Source: Paenibacillus contaminans
GTDB lineage: Bacteria > Bacillota > Bacilli > Paenibacillales > NBRC-103111
Length of the DNA: 64,000 bases
Direction of reading: 5' to 3'
NCBI RefSeq assembly: GCF_003285015.1
Contig: NZ_QMFB01000021.1
Span: forward strand, 1-64,000
This document shows positions 43,496-52,793 of this stretch, piece by piece (within the stretch, counting starts at the first letter, position 1; every line of letters begins with the position of its first letter). A program made the position numbers and the translations under genes. The notes beneath the pieces were generated by a model, which worked only from the letters and a program-made list of their open reading frames with translations, was not told the DNA's origin and searched no databases.

Positions 43496-45229
43496 CTACT
43501 TCTTATTGCGAATCTCCGGCGGCTGCAGGAAATCGAAATCGCATCCCTCGTCCGCCTGGAGAACACGCTCGATAAACAATAATCCATACCCGCGGTCGTA
43601 CGCCGGGGCTGGCGCTTGCCACTTCTCTTTGCGCCGGCGGAGCGTCTCGTCGTCGACGTACAGCTCCAGCTTGCGCGCCTCAATATCCAGCTCGATTTCG
43701 TCGCCGTCCTCGACCAGCGCAAGCGGTCCGCCGACCGCCGCTTCCGGAGCGGTATGCACGATCAGCGCGCCGTAGGACGTGCCGCTGATCCGCGCATCGG
43801 AAATCCGCACCATATCGCGGACGCCTTGCAGGAGAAGCTTCTTCGGAATCGGAATTTGTCCGATTTCCGGCATCGCAGGTGCGCCCTTCGGCCCCGCATT
43901 TTTGAGCACGAGCACGCTGCTCTCTTCAACGTCCAGATTCGGATCGTCGACGCGGTCGATCAAATCCTGAGGCGAGTTGAAGACGACGGCACGGCCGCGG
44001 TGCTTTTTGAGATGCTCCGATACGGCCGTTTGCTTAATCAGCGCTCCGTTCGGAGCGAGATTTCCGCGCAGTACGGCGATGCCGCCCTGCGCCCCTAACG
44101 GCTGATCGAGCGGAGCGACGACATCGCGGTTCGGAATGGTGACGTCCCGCAAGTTTTCGGCGACGGTTTGGCCGGTAACGGTCAAGCAATCGCCGTTCAG
44201 TCTCGGCTCCAATTCCTTCATCAAAGCCGGCACGCCGCCCGCCTCGAAAAACTCCTCCATCTGGTATTTGCCCGATGGACGAACATTTAAAATAAACGGC
44301 GTCGCCGCGCTGATTTCGTCAAAACGCTCCAGCGGCAGCTTGTAGCCTAAACGTCCCGCGATGGCGACCAAATGAATGATCGCATTGGTCGAGCCGGCGC
44401 ATGCCATCGTTACGCGAATCGCATTGTCGATCGACTCCGGCGTAATGATATCGCGCGGACGGATGTTCCGGCGAACGAGCTCGACGATTTGGATGCCCGT
44501 AGCTTCGGACATATGACGGCGGCGGGAATCCGGCGCCGGAATAGCCGCGCAGCCGGGCAGCGCCATACCGAGCGCTTCGGCGATCGCCGCCATCGTGCTT
44601 GCCGTACCCATGACCTGGCAGTGGCCGTCGCTGCGGCAAACCGCATTTTCCGCGTCGGACAGCTGCTGGTCGCTGATGTTGCCGGCTTTATGCTCAAGCG
44701 TAAATTGATAGCAGTCCGTACATGCGCCGAGCGACTGGCCGTTCAGCCTGCCGTTCAGCATCGGTCCGCCTGTCAGGACGATGGCCGGAACATTAGCGCT
44801 GATCGCAGCCATCAGCTGTGCAGGTACCGTTTTGTCGCAGCCGCCGATCAAGACGACGCCATCGATTTGATGGCCCTTGATCATTTCTTCCGTATCCATC
44901 GCCATTAAGTTGCGAAGCAGCATCGTAGTCGGCTTCACATACGGCTCGCCGATCGAAATCGTCGGGAACTCCATCGGAAGGCCGCCCGCCTGCCAAACGC
45001 CGCGCTTGACGTACTCCGTCAGCTCACGGAAATGGGAGTGGCATTTGTTCAGCTCGCTGAACGTATTGGCGATGCCGATAACCGGCTTCCTCAAATCGCC
45101 GTCCGTATACCCCATCGATTTCGTAAACGAACGATGGATAAAGCCCCAGAAACCGGGGTCGTTAAAAAATTTCTCGCCGCGAAGCTGTTCTTCGCCGTTT
45201 GTTCCCGACTTTTTATCTTGTTCCGTCAT
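43496..45229 (-). CDS. IlvD/Edd-family sugar-acid dehydratase (pentonate type)
   Basis: The 577-aa enzyme likely dehydrates an aldonic acid to a 2-keto-3-deoxy acid. Cys63, Cys131 (GGCDKT) and Cys204 (GHCQVMG) have the same spacing as the [2Fe-2S] ligands of L-arabinonate and D-xylonate dehydratases, and the ISGTSYG motif at 481-487 holds the catalytic serine in characterised members. It is slightly longer than biosynthetic IlvD, and the GEPYVKPTTMLLRNLMAMD segment is typical of sugar-acid dehydratases. The ATG follows GAGGAGGACTTACGAAA. It sits between an SDR oxidoreductase and the Tat-exported beta-helix protein, which fits an oxidative, non-phosphorylating sugar pathway. Confidence 0.92.
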   Translation of the reverse strand: MTEQDKKSGTNGEEQLRGEKFFNDPGFWGFIHRSFTKSMGYTDGDLRKPVIGIANTFSELNKCHSHFRELTEYVKRGVWQAGGLPMEFPTISIGEPYVKPTTMLLRNLMAMDTEEMIKGHQIDGVVLIGGCDKTVPAQLMAAISANVPAIVLTGGPMLNGRLNGQSLGACTDCYQFTLEHKAGNISDQQLSDAENAVCRSDGHCQVMGTASTMAAIAEALGMALPGCAAIPAPDSRRRHMSEATGIQIVELVRRNIRPRDIITPESIDNAIRVTMACAGSTNAIIHLVAIAGRLGYKLPLERFDEISAATPFILNVRPSGKYQMEEFFEAGGVPALMKELEPRLNGDCLTVTGQTVAENLRDVTIPNRDVVAPLDQPLGAQGGIAVLRGNLAPNGALIKQTAVSEHLKKHRGRAVVFNSPQDLIDRVDDPNLDVEESSVLVLKNAGPKGAPAMPEIGQIPIPKKLLLQGVRDMVRISDARISGTSYGALIVHTAPEAAVGGPLALVEDGDEIELDIEARKLELYVDDETLRRRKEKWQAPAPAYDRGYGLLFIERVLQADEGCDFDFLQPPEIRNKK

Positions 45230-45267
45230 TTTCGTAAGTCCTCCTCGAACGGTATCTAAACGCTTGT

Positions 45268-46050
45268 TTACAAGTCGCTTGCATTGGCAATGTGACCGCC
45301 GTCAACGACAATCGTCGTGCCTGTGATGTAGGACGCTTCTTCCGACGCCAGGAAAAGGAAAGCGTTTGCCACTTCCTCGATCGTTCCAAGCCGCCTCATC
45401 GGCGTACGCTCGGTCAGCTTCAGCGTTTCGGCGGACTTCTCCTTCAGCTCGCGGTCGAGCGGCGTATCGATAAAGCCCGGCGCAACCGCATTAACGCGAA
45501 TGCCGTTGCCGGCCAGATCGACGGCCATCGATTGCGTGAGCAGCACGACTCCGCCTTTGGAGGCATTATAGTGGGCAAGCACGGCGCTTCCGGCCAAACC
45601 GTTCTTGGAAGCCATGTTGACGATGGAGCCGCGAATGCCGCTTCCGATCATCTGCTTGGCGATCCACTGGCTAAGCTGGAACGTTGCGTTCAGATTGACG
45701 TCGATAATTTTTTGCCAGCGCGAAAGCGGAATGTCGACAAAAGACTCGCGTGTCGCAATTCCCGCATTGTTGATCAAAATATCGATGCCGCCCCAGCAAT
45801 CCCATGCGGCTTGCGCAGCCTTGTCCACCTGCTCCGGCTCGCTCAAATCGCAAACCACGCTCGACACCTCGACGTCAATCCCGCGCTCACGCGCGGCTTT
45901 GCGTATCGCGGCTGCCGATTCCTCAAGCTGATCCGCCCGAAAATCAAGCAGAACAACGCTTGCCCCTTCCATCACAAACTTTTCGGCAATCCCTTGTCCA
46001 ATGCCTCTGGCGCTGCCGGTAACCAGCACCCTTTTTCCTTGCAAACGCAT
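45268..46050 (-). CDS. Short-chain dehydrogenase/reductase
   Basis: The 260-aa protein is a classical SDR: TGSARGIGQGIA binds the cofactor, NNAG is at 94-97, the active-site Ser148, Tyr161 and Lys165 occur in MAS and YNASK, and the C-terminal YITGTTIVVDGG closes the fold. Asp36 at the end of strand 2 (LLDFRAD) favours NAD+. The ATG follows GGAGGCTTGTTAG. It precedes the sugar-acid dehydratase by 38 bp on the same transcript, so it probably oxidises the sugar or its lactol before dehydration. Confidence 0.94.
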   Translation of the reverse strand: MRLQGKRVLVTGSARGIGQGIAEKFVMEGASVVLLDFRADQLEESAAAIRKAARERGIDVEVSSVVCDLSEPEQVDKAAQAAWDCWGGIDILINNAGIATRESFVDIPLSRWQKIIDVNLNATFQLSQWIAKQMIGSGIRGSIVNMASKNGLAGSAVLAHYNASKGGVVLLTQSMAVDLAGNGIRVNAVAPGFIDTPLDRELKEKSAETLKLTERTPMRRLGTIEEVANAFLFLASEEASYITGTTIVVDGGHIANASDL

Positions 46051-46112
46051 CTAACAAGCCTCCGTTCTGAATTAGCGAAGAAGCATCGCTACGGCCACAC
46101 TTACGATTTCGC

Positions 46113-46170
46113 AAGGATAAACGGCTTCGCCGTCCTGCACGCTTTCAAAGAAAGCGGCTTCGCAAGCCTA
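46113..46170 (+). repeat. Three-hairpin dispersed repeat, copy 3
   Basis: AAGGATAAACGG is followed by ACGGCTTCGCCGT, CGCTTTCAAAGAAAGCG and GGCTTCGCAAGCC, each a perfect small hairpin. Compared with other copies, both arms of the third hairpin change together (GGCTT/AAGCC versus GCTT/AAGC). Confidence 0.85.
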
Positions 46171-46352
46171 TGTTCGGACGAACGCGTTTACCGTTGAAAT
46201 ATAAGCAATTGATATAGGAAAACTATCCACTCTTATATTTGAACAAATGTAAGTCTGACAGGATGGTTCTCCCGCGACAGTATTTTCACTCCTACCGATC
46301 TTACCTTGTCTCTTTATTTCAAAGCAATCTATTAATCCTTATATCTAAGGAA

Positions 46353-46381
46353 GAAAGGCCAATGCTGCGATTGGCCTTTCT
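46353..46381. terminator. Terminator after the lipoprotein binding protein gene
   Basis: AAAGGCCAAT and ATTGGCCTTT form a perfect stem around GCTGCG. It terminates the leftward ABC operon. Confidence 0.88.
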
Positions 46382-46431
46382 TGAAATCCTATATCTCCGT
46401 CGATCGTTCGATTTCCCGGTAAAACGTGCGA

Positions 46432-48039
46432 TTAGTTTTCCGATTTGAACGTAACGGTTTTGCCTTGCGCTGTCGCTGTAATCGCTGCGTAGTTTTCGAA
46501 GATCGCTTTGCCGCCGTATTTGTTCATAAGCTCTTGACGGTAATCAGGCCATTTGGCAGCGTCTTTCTCTTTAAACAGGATTTGCGTATGGAACACGCTC
46601 ATTTGTTTACGCAATGCGCCGATATCCATGCCTTCTTTAACGGTCAGAGCCGTGCCGACGGAAGGAAGGATTTTGTACGAACGAATTTTTTCGACGATTT
46701 TTTTGTCGCGGTCGGTGATGTTCGGATCGATAATGTCGAATCCGTATACTTCCGGTTTACGCGGCGTGAACCAGCCGTAAATTTCCAGGAAGTTGCCGTT
46801 GTCCGAAACGTTCGCTTTGTAGTTGTCTTTGTTGACTTCGATTTTTTTGCCGTCTTTTTTGTAGTCGACGCCCTCTTGGCCGTAACGAGTCAGCAGGAAG
46901 CCTTCTTCGCCTGCAAGCCAGTCGAGAATTTCGATCGAGCGTTGGACTTTCGCATCGGACGATTTGGAGCTCAGCAGGAACGGATTGCCTGGAATCGTTT
47001 CTACCCAAGTACCGGTTTTTTCCCAAGGGTGGAAAGGCTGCCAGTTGGCGTTCGTTTGTCCCGCTTGCTTCGATTTCATTTGCAGACCTGCAGGGTTGTT
47101 GTCGAACGCAAGGTCTTTGCCTTGGCCGATGATGATACCCGCTTTGCCTTGCGCCGCTTTGTCGAAATGCTGGCCGTATTTATTCAGGAACCAGTCAGGG
47201 TCGACTACGCCGAGATCGATTGTTTTCTTAATATCGTTTAATACATTCGTCATGCCGATATCGGTGCGGACGTCGATGAATTGTCCGTCTTTCACATACG
47301 TATCGCCGATATAACCGTTTTTGAGGAACTCAGGGAAGTCCATCGAAATGTTGGCGCCGGCGCCGGCAGCCGTGAAGCCGTAAGTGTCGTTTTTGCCGTT
47401 GCCGTCCGGATCTTTAAACGTGAAAGCCTTCATGACTTCGATGAGCTCGTCGTAGTTGGTAGGCATCTTGAGTCCGAGCTTGTCGAGCCAGTCTTGACGG
47501 ATGTAAAACGTGCGGTACAAATCGGTTTCGTAAGGAACCGGAGCGCGTTTGAAGGCGCCTTGAACTTGATAGGTTTTCAGGTTCGCTTCGGTCACCCAAT
47601 ATTTAAAATAGTTAGGCATTTTGGCCGGCGTAACGATACCGGTCATATCGCGGGCAACGCCGTCTTTGATATAGTTGTTGGAATCGACGCCTTGCGAGTA
47701 GAACACGTCCGGGATATCGCCGGAAGCGATCAGCGTGTTCAACTTCGTTTGGTAATCGGCGCCCATCGGCATATAAGTCATTTTCATCTCGACGTTAAAT
47801 TTCGACTCGATCGCTTTTTTCACGAAATCTTTGTCGGCAGCCGGAAGCTGATACGTCGCATCCGCGATGACCATCCAGTTCAGCGTCAGCTTTTCTTTAT
47901 TATTCGCCGCGCCTGGCGATGCGCTTGCGCCGCCCGACGGAGCCGGCGATGTAGACGGTTTTTCTTCTTTGCTGCCGCAAGCGGCGAGCACGAGAGACGA
48001 AGCAAGCAATACGGACGTTACCTTCGAGAACGTTTTCAA
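46432..48039 (-). CDS. ABC transporter lipoprotein (LplA/YtcQ type)
   Basis: The 535-aa binding protein starts at TTG 48039 (GGGAGG upstream). Its signal peptide ends LAAC (Cys21), followed by a Ser/Pro/Ala tether. The mature sequence fits the Paenibacillus LplA group: LTLNWMVIADATYQLPAADKDF, FKDPDGNGKNDTYGF, KFLKNGYIG, and a C-terminal LMNKYGGKAIFENYA. It belongs with the two permeases upstream and the MDR dehydrogenase. The substrate is probably an oligosaccharide or polysaccharide breakdown product released at the surface. A terminator follows. Confidence 0.93.
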   Translation of the reverse strand: MKTFSKVTSVLLASSLVLAACGSKEEKPSTSPAPSGGASASPGAANNKEKLTLNWMVIADATYQLPAADKDFVKKAIESKFNVEMKMTYMPMGADYQTKLNTLIASGDIPDVFYSQGVDSNNYIKDGVARDMTGIVTPAKMPNYFKYWVTEANLKTYQVQGAFKRAPVPYETDLYRTFYIRQDWLDKLGLKMPTNYDELIEVMKAFTFKDPDGNGKNDTYGFTAAGAGANISMDFPEFLKNGYIGDTYVKDGQFIDVRTDIGMTNVLNDIKKTIDLGVVDPDWFLNKYGQHFDKAAQGKAGIIIGQGKDLAFDNNPAGLQMKSKQAGQTNANWQPFHPWEKTGTWVETIPGNPFLLSSKSSDAKVQRSIEILDWLAGEEGFLLTRYGQEGVDYKKDGKKIEVNKDNYKANVSDNGNFLEIYGWFTPRKPEVYGFDIIDPNITDRDKKIVEKIRSYKILPSVGTALTVKEGMDIGALRKQMSVFHTQILFKEKDAAKWPDYRQELMNKYGGKAIFENYAAITATAQGKTVTFKSEN

Positions 48040-48227
48040 AACAAAGACCTCCCTATTCGATTTTGCATAATTGAGAATAGCAACAACTTCACTTGGAAAG
48101 CTACGACCAAAAGTAGGAAACGGAACTGCACTTTCGTTCACCGCCGACCCGGATGCTTCCCGTCCGGCCTTCATCACCCCCAAGAAGAGTAAACGCATTT
48201 AGCCTTGCGGCAAAGCCGCCGCCGGGC

Positions 48228-49115
48228 TTAGCCTTTGATGGCGCCCAGCAGCATGCCTTTGACGAAATACTTTTGAAGGAACGGATAAACGACTAGAACC
48301 GGAATGGTAGCTACGACGACGGTCGCCATCTTGATCGTCTCCGGCGGCAGCGCGTTCAGCGACGATTGCGGCACCGCGAGCTCCTGACTGACGGCAGGCG
48401 ATTGAATCATATTCCGCAGCACGACCTGAAGCGGATAAAGCGTCCGGTCGCTCAAGTACATGATCCCGCCGAAGTAAGCATTCCAATGGCTGACCCCGTA
48501 GAACAGACCGAGCGTCGCCATAATCGGCATGGAGAGCGGGAGCACGATCCGGATCATCGTTCCGATATCGCCGCAGCCGTCCACCTTCGCCGCTTCTTCC
48601 ACTTCGCTTGGCAGACCCTCGAAGTAGGTTTTCATAATCAGCATATTAAAGGAAGAGACGAGCCCCGGAATAATCAGCGCCCAGAGCGTGTTCATGAGCC
48701 CCGTCGCTTTAACCGTCATATAAGTCGGAATCAGACCGCCCGAGAACAGCATCGTGAATACGATCCCCATCAAGACAATGTTCCGGCCCGGCAAAAACTT
48801 TTTGGACAGCGGATACGCAAGCATCGTCGTTACCGCGAGATTAAGAGCCGTACCGACAACCGTGATGAAAATCGTAACCTGCAGCGCCTTCGGCACCGTG
48901 TTGCTCGAAAAGATCGTTTTAAACGCGTCAAGCGTTACGGAGGTCGGCCAAACGACGAACCCGCCGTTTTTGAGCACTTCCGTATAAGGCGTAATCGACA
49001 TGACGATTACGAAGTAAAGCGGAAACAAGGTGGCCAAACAGAACAGCGTTAGGCCCGTATAAAGAACGGCATCGACGATGCGGTCCGATTTGGTTTTTTT
49101 CAATACGACTGACAT
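48228..49115 (-). CDS. ABC transporter permease (YtcP/LplC type)
   Basis: The 295-aa permease has six helices (about residues 15-35, 79-98, 110-130, 143-163, 195-215, 262-280). It has an EAA loop EVEEAAKVDGCGDIGTMIRI and ends FVKGMLLGAIKG, as usual for the family. It is the second of two permeases and lies 15 bp after the first on the same strand. The ATG has AAAGGAGGCATCGTCAC upstream. Confidence 0.94.
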   Translation of the reverse strand: MSVVLKKTKSDRIVDAVLYTGLTLFCLATLFPLYFVIVMSITPYTEVLKNGGFVVWPTSVTLDAFKTIFSSNTVPKALQVTIFITVVGTALNLAVTTMLAYPLSKKFLPGRNIVLMGIVFTMLFSGGLIPTYMTVKATGLMNTLWALIIPGLVSSFNMLIMKTYFEGLPSEVEEAAKVDGCGDIGTMIRIVLPLSMPIMATLGLFYGVSHWNAYFGGIMYLSDRTLYPLQVVLRNMIQSPAVSQELAVPQSSLNALPPETIKMATVVVATIPVLVVYPFLQKYFVKGMLLGAIKG

Positions 49116-49130
49116 GTGACGATGCCTCCT

Positions 49131-50087
49131 TTACCAGATGCCGGACCCGCCGACTTTTTTGGACAACTTGTTTGCGCCTAATACGAGCACGAGCCCGATA
49201 ACCGATTTGAATACACCCATTGCCGCCGGTACGCTGAATTCCATCTGCTCGATACCTCTTCGGAATATCCATGTATCCAGAATATCGCCGACATCGTAAA
49301 CCCTGGCGTTTAAGAAAATGTAGATTTGCTCGAAGCCGGCATCCATAATATGTCCGATCCGCAAAATTAACAGGAGAATGAACACTTCGCGAATGCCCGG
49401 GAGCGTAATATGCCAGAGCTGGCGCCAGCGCCCCGCTCCGTCGACTACGGCAGCCTCGTAAAGCTCATTGTTGATCGTGGAAAGGGCGGCCAAATAAATG
49501 ATCGCGCCGTATCCGGTGCTTTTCCAAATATCCGTCGTAATGATTAACGACCGGAAATAATCCGAGTTGGTCAATACGTCGATCTGTCCCCAACCCATAT
49601 CCCGGAACCAAGTGGTGATCAGTCCCGCGCCCGGCGCGAAGAACGAGAAGACGAGACCGTAAACGATAATCCAGGACAAGAAATACGGTCCGTACGTAAT
49701 CGTTTGGACGATCCGCTTGAACCACTGCGCGCGGATTTCATTCAAGATCAGCGCCAGCATGACGTCCGGCAGCATGTTGAACACGATACGGTAGAAGCTG
49801 ATCAACACCGTATTCTTGATCAATAGAGGGAAATCCGGCGAATTGAATATGACGCGGAAATTTTCAAAGCCGACCCATTCGCTCCCCCACATGCCTTTCA
49901 TCAGATTGTACTTCTTGAAAGCGATAACCAATCCGAACATCGGGACATACTGGTAAACGATGTAATACAGAATGCCCGGAACCATTAGCAGATACAACCA
50001 TTTGTAGCGGAGAAACGTCTTCCAGGCGCTGCGCTTTGGAATGTTCGCCGCAGGCGGCTCGGAAATCGCCGTCCCGTTCGCTTGCAT
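49131..50087 (-). CDS. ABC transporter permease (YteP/LplB type)
   Basis: The 318-aa permease has six helices, the EAA loop NELYEAAVVDGAGRWRQLWH, and an ending VLGANKLSKKVGGSGIW that matches LplB-type permeases. The family start RYKWLYLLMVPGILYYIVYQYVPMF is clear at about 28-52. The ATG follows GGTGAGGGGACG. It lies 60 bp after the MDR dehydrogenase gene and is probably in one operon with it. No ATPase gene is nearby; a shared MsmX-type subunit is expected. Confidence 0.94.
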   Translation of the reverse strand: MQANGTAISEPPAANIPKRSAWKTFLRYKWLYLLMVPGILYYIVYQYVPMFGLVIAFKKYNLMKGMWGSEWVGFENFRVIFNSPDFPLLIKNTVLISFYRIVFNMLPDVMLALILNEIRAQWFKRIVQTITYGPYFLSWIIVYGLVFSFFAPGAGLITTWFRDMGWGQIDVLTNSDYFRSLIITTDIWKSTGYGAIIYLAALSTINNELYEAAVVDGAGRWRQLWHITLPGIREVFILLLILRIGHIMDAGFEQIYIFLNARVYDVGDILDTWIFRRGIEQMEFSVPAAMGVFKSVIGLVLVLGANKLSKKVGGSGIW

Positions 50088-50147
50088 CGTCCCCTCACCT
50101 CCATAATTTTTTCAGTTACACCCTAGTTGTCTGCATGGCGGTTATTT

Positions 50148-51149
50148 CTAAGCGTAACGAACTACAATTCCCATCGTCTGCTGAGGCGCCTCGGCCAAAT
50201 TTTTGTACATGGCGGGCAAACCGTCGAGCAGACACTCGTTCGTAATCAGCGGCGTAACATCGATTCGTTTTCCGGCGAGCAACCGCAAAAACTCGTTCAT
50301 GTTCCGGCCTTCCGTCCAACGTACATAACCGATCGGATAATCGACGCCTTCCTGCTCGTACGTTTGCTCGTAACGGCCCGGCCCTCCGGCCCGTGAAATA
50401 TGAACGCTCGCTTCTTTCATAAAAAGCAGATCCCGGTCGAATTCCGTCCCGGTATCGCCGACGATCACGACGCGTCCGCGGTCGCGAAGCCAGTGAATCC
50501 CTTGATCGATCATGCTGTGCTTCCTGTTGCTCGCGCAAAGCAGAACGGCATCGGCCCCGTTGCAGGACGGATCGGCTTCGATCGCGCGCTTCAGCTCTTC
50601 CTCGTTGCGGCAAGCTATAGCTCCGATCGATTCAAGCATCTGGCAGCGCTCCTCCATCAGCTCAAGGCCGATAACGCGGTAGCACGCTGCGTGAGCGATG
50701 CGGGCAATCATCTGTCCGAGGATGCCCAGCCCCGCCACGATAATCGTTTCGCCGAAGCGCAGATCGGCTTGACGCAGCGCGTGAATCGCAATGGCGCCGA
50801 TTCCGACGAACGCCGCTTCTTCCGGCCGAACCCCATCCGGGACCGGCGCGACAAGATGCTTCGGCAGCAAGAGGTAATCGCGGTGAGCGGGAACGCCGTA
50901 ACATGCGACTCTTTGCCCGGGCACGACATGCGTCACGCCTTCGCCGACCTCTTCCACAATGCCTGTTGCGCTATAGCCTAAACTGGCGTCTTGTGAAGTA
51001 TTTCCACTATTGCGGATCATCATGAGTTCCGTTCCGACACTGACGGCCGAATAATCCGTTTTCACTTTTACGAATTGAGCACGCATTCCGGGAACCGGAA
51101 TATCGGTCAATTCCGCCGCGCCATTGCGGCCAATTACAGCTCTCATCAT
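50148..51149 (-). CDS. MDR-family zinc-type dehydrogenase (alcohol/polyol type)
   Basis: The 333-aa protein has the MDR catalytic GroES-like domain and a Rossmann domain (IIVAGLGILGQMIARIA, then VIGLELMEERC). The usual structural zinc Cys quartet is absent. The N-terminal PVPGMRAQFVKVKTDYSAVSVGTEL segment resembles the bi-domain oxidoreductases found with sugar ABC systems. ATG 51149 (GAGG six bases upstream) is preferred; the frame goes on to 51206. It likely oxidises or epimerises the imported sugar. It is the first gene of the importer operon; a perfect cre match lies 170 bp upstream. Confidence 0.87.
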   Translation of the reverse strand: MMRAVIGRNGAAELTDIPVPGMRAQFVKVKTDYSAVSVGTELMMIRNSGNTSQDASLGYSATGIVEEVGEGVTHVVPGQRVACYGVPAHRDYLLLPKHLVAPVPDGVRPEEAAFVGIGAIAIHALRQADLRFGETIIVAGLGILGQMIARIAHAACYRVIGLELMEERCQMLESIGAIACRNEEELKRAIEADPSCNGADAVLLCASNRKHSMIDQGIHWLRDRGRVVIVGDTGTEFDRDLLFMKEASVHISRAGGPGRYEQTYEQEGVDYPIGYVRWTEGRNMNEFLRLLAGKRIDVTPLITNECLLDGLPAMYKNLAEAPQQTMGIVVRYA

Positions 51150-51318
51150 GCACAACCTCTTTCTGGTTTCAAACTGAGTCTCGCCAGGTGAAATTCTATA
51201 TAACATAGAATAATCTAATTTGTTTCTGGTTTGTTTTTTAATTATATAGGTCGATTGGAAGCGATGTCAACGGCGAATTTTTACATCGATTTAATATGAA
51301 ACCGCTGGCATTATTGAA

Positions 51319-51333
51319 TTGGAACCGCTTACA
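51319..51333 (+). promoter_or_regulatory. CcpA binding site (cre) match upstream of the MDR/ABC operon
   Basis: TTGGAACCGCTTACA matches the cre consensus WTGNAANCGNWNNCW at every position. It lies about 170 bp before the start codon of the first gene. Carbon catabolite control is inferred. Confidence 0.6.
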
Positions 51334-51671
51334 GAAACATTTGTTCGTATGTCTATAAATTGTCGGTAATAAAACATATGCTTCGATTGTGATGTCTATG
51401 TGATAATTCTCGTTTTTGTGATTTACTTCTGATGTTATTTAAACCAGTACCCCTAAATAAATCGTTATTTATCCGGTTACAATAACAATTTCGACTTGAT
51501 TCGACAAAATTCTTCGTCCCCCTCCTGCTATTCCGCTTCTCAATGGCATTGTTCTGGTTTGTTTTTGCCTCGTCAACAAACCAAGCCGACACGTACCGGG
51601 AGTGGATCAGAACAAATTAGGTTGCCGAGATTTAGAGCCGCTTCCACGATAACCTTTCTGAATAAATTAAG
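51334..51671. other. AT-rich intergenic stretch without gene
   Basis: This region lies between the MDR/ABC operon promoter zone and the brxA terminator. Short open frames in it lack ribosome binding sites. Nothing else was recognised. Confidence 0.5.
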
Positions 51672-51699
51672 AAAAACCTAGCGGAACACCGCTAGGTTG
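51672..51699 (-). terminator. Terminator after the bacilliredoxin gene
   Basis: On the reverse strand AACCTAGCGG and CCGCTAGGTT pair around TGTT, followed by TTTC. Confidence 0.9.
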
Positions 51700-51739
51700 G
51701 TTTCTTTTATACGAAAGCTTGCGTTTGCGCTGCTTCCTT

Positions 51740-52174
51740 TTACTTGCAGAACTCCTCGAAAGCCCCGGTCAAATCGGCTGCGATCATGTCGGCGGACCGG
51801 TCTTCGATTTGATGACGCTGGATAAAGTGAACCAGCTGTCCGTCCTTAAACAGGGCGATGGATGGGGAAGACGGCGGATATGGCGCCAAATATTCGCGCG
51901 CCTTCGCTGTAGCTTCCTTGTCCTGGCCGGCAAATACCGTAAACAACAAGTCGGGCTTCACTTCGTTCTGCAGCGCTTTTGCAACGCCCGGACGGCATTG
52001 TCCGGCTGCGCAGCCGCATACGGAGTTAATAACGAGAAGCGCCGTTCCTTTGGCATACGGCAAATTTTCCACGACTTCCTCAGGCGTGCGAAGCTCGGTG
52101 ACGCCGATACGGGTCAAGTCGTCGCGCATGGGCTGAACCATGTCACGCATATATGATTCAAAAGACATCGACAT
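51740..52174 (-). CDS. Bacilliredoxin BrxA/BrxB family protein
   Basis: The 144-aa protein matches the YphP/YqiW family (BrxA/BrxB). These proteins remove bacillithiol from protein cysteines during oxidative stress. The CGC active site is Cys53-Gly-Cys55 within NSVCGCAAGQCRPG, with an extra Cys60. Other landmarks are LFTVFAGQDKEATAKAREY and PSSPSIALFKDG. The ATG follows GAGGAGTGAATGAATA. Whether it is BrxA or BrxB cannot be told from one gene. Confidence 0.94.
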   Translation of the reverse strand: MSMSFESYMRDMVQPMRDDLTRIGVTELRTPEEVVENLPYAKGTALLVINSVCGCAAGQCRPGVAKALQNEVKPDLLFTVFAGQDKEATAKAREYLAPYPPSSPSIALFKDGQLVHFIQRHQIEDRSADMIAADLTGAFEEFCK

Positions 52175-52324
52175 TATTCATTCACTCCTCTTTTTCCATT
52201 TAAGAAAAGTTGCTTACCTCTTCATTATACATGGCAAGCAAGTGAATGCAAAGCATACCGTGTCTCTTTCGCGCACTTCAAAGCGGCTCCATGCCGAACG
52301 TGCCGTTCGAAGCCGGCCCCATCC

Positions 52325-52774
52325 TCACTCCCGGTTTTCCGCCGGGTCGTCGGACGCGTCATCAGGCTCTTTTACCGAACCGAGATCGTAAGAAGCATTT
52401 TTGTCCGGATGCATGAACATCCCCGTCTGCGGAGTGATCCCCCGTTCGAAATAATCGCGGTTTTCGCTTGTTTGAAACCCGACGTCCTTGAAGGGATGCA
52501 CCCACTCGTCGCCCGACATTACGGCAGGATCGGTATTTTCGGTCCATTGCTCCAGCGGAGAATTCGAAGACTCGTAATCATGATCCCCGATCAAGACGCC
52601 GTGCTCGTTGACGAACGGCTCTTGTGGCCCCCGGCCTTGCCGAAACTCCGGTAAAAAATTGATTTCAAACGGATCCAAATCGGACCGGTCTTTCGTAACG
52701 GCTTCCGGCTGCGCTTCAGCCGTTTCTTGGTTTCCATGCGCATTTGTTTGCTTCCCGGTTTGTTCGCTGGTCAT
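52325..52774 (-). CDS. Conserved hypothetical protein (DUF3905-like)
   Basis: The 149-aa acidic, soluble product has motifs ENFVNEHGVLIGDHDYESSNSPL-like and WTENTDPAVMSGDEWVHPF, which I recall from an uncharacterised Bacillales family, DUF3905. The first 50 residues are Gln/Glu/Asn-rich and probably disordered. ATG 52774 follows GGGAGGC with ten bases of spacing; a TTG three codons upstream is too close. It adjoins the Lgt-like membrane protein gene by 19 bp, so the two may be co-transcribed. Function unknown. The family name is from memory. Confidence 0.7.
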   Translation of the reverse strand: MTSEQTGKQTNAHGNQETAEAQPEAVTKDRSDLDPFEINFLPEFRQGRGPQEPFVNEHGVLIGDHDYESSNSPLEQWTENTDPAVMSGDEWVHPFKDVGFQTSENRDYFERGITPQTGMFMHPDKNASYDLGSVKEPDDASDDPAENRE

Positions 52775-52793
52775 CGAAAGCAAGCCTCCCGAC

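Larger units (their letters stand above)
46051..46431. other. Intergenic stretch with hairpin repeat and terminator
   Basis: This region separates the SDR gene's promoter region from the end of the binding protein gene. It contains repeat copy 3 (46113-46170) and the terminator at 46353. The rest is AT-rich with no coding signal seen. Confidence 0.6.

Noticed and set aside
46426..47241. 271-aa + strand frame over the lipoprotein gene
   Set aside because: Antisense shadow of the binding protein gene; Phe/Val/Arg-rich with no start signal.
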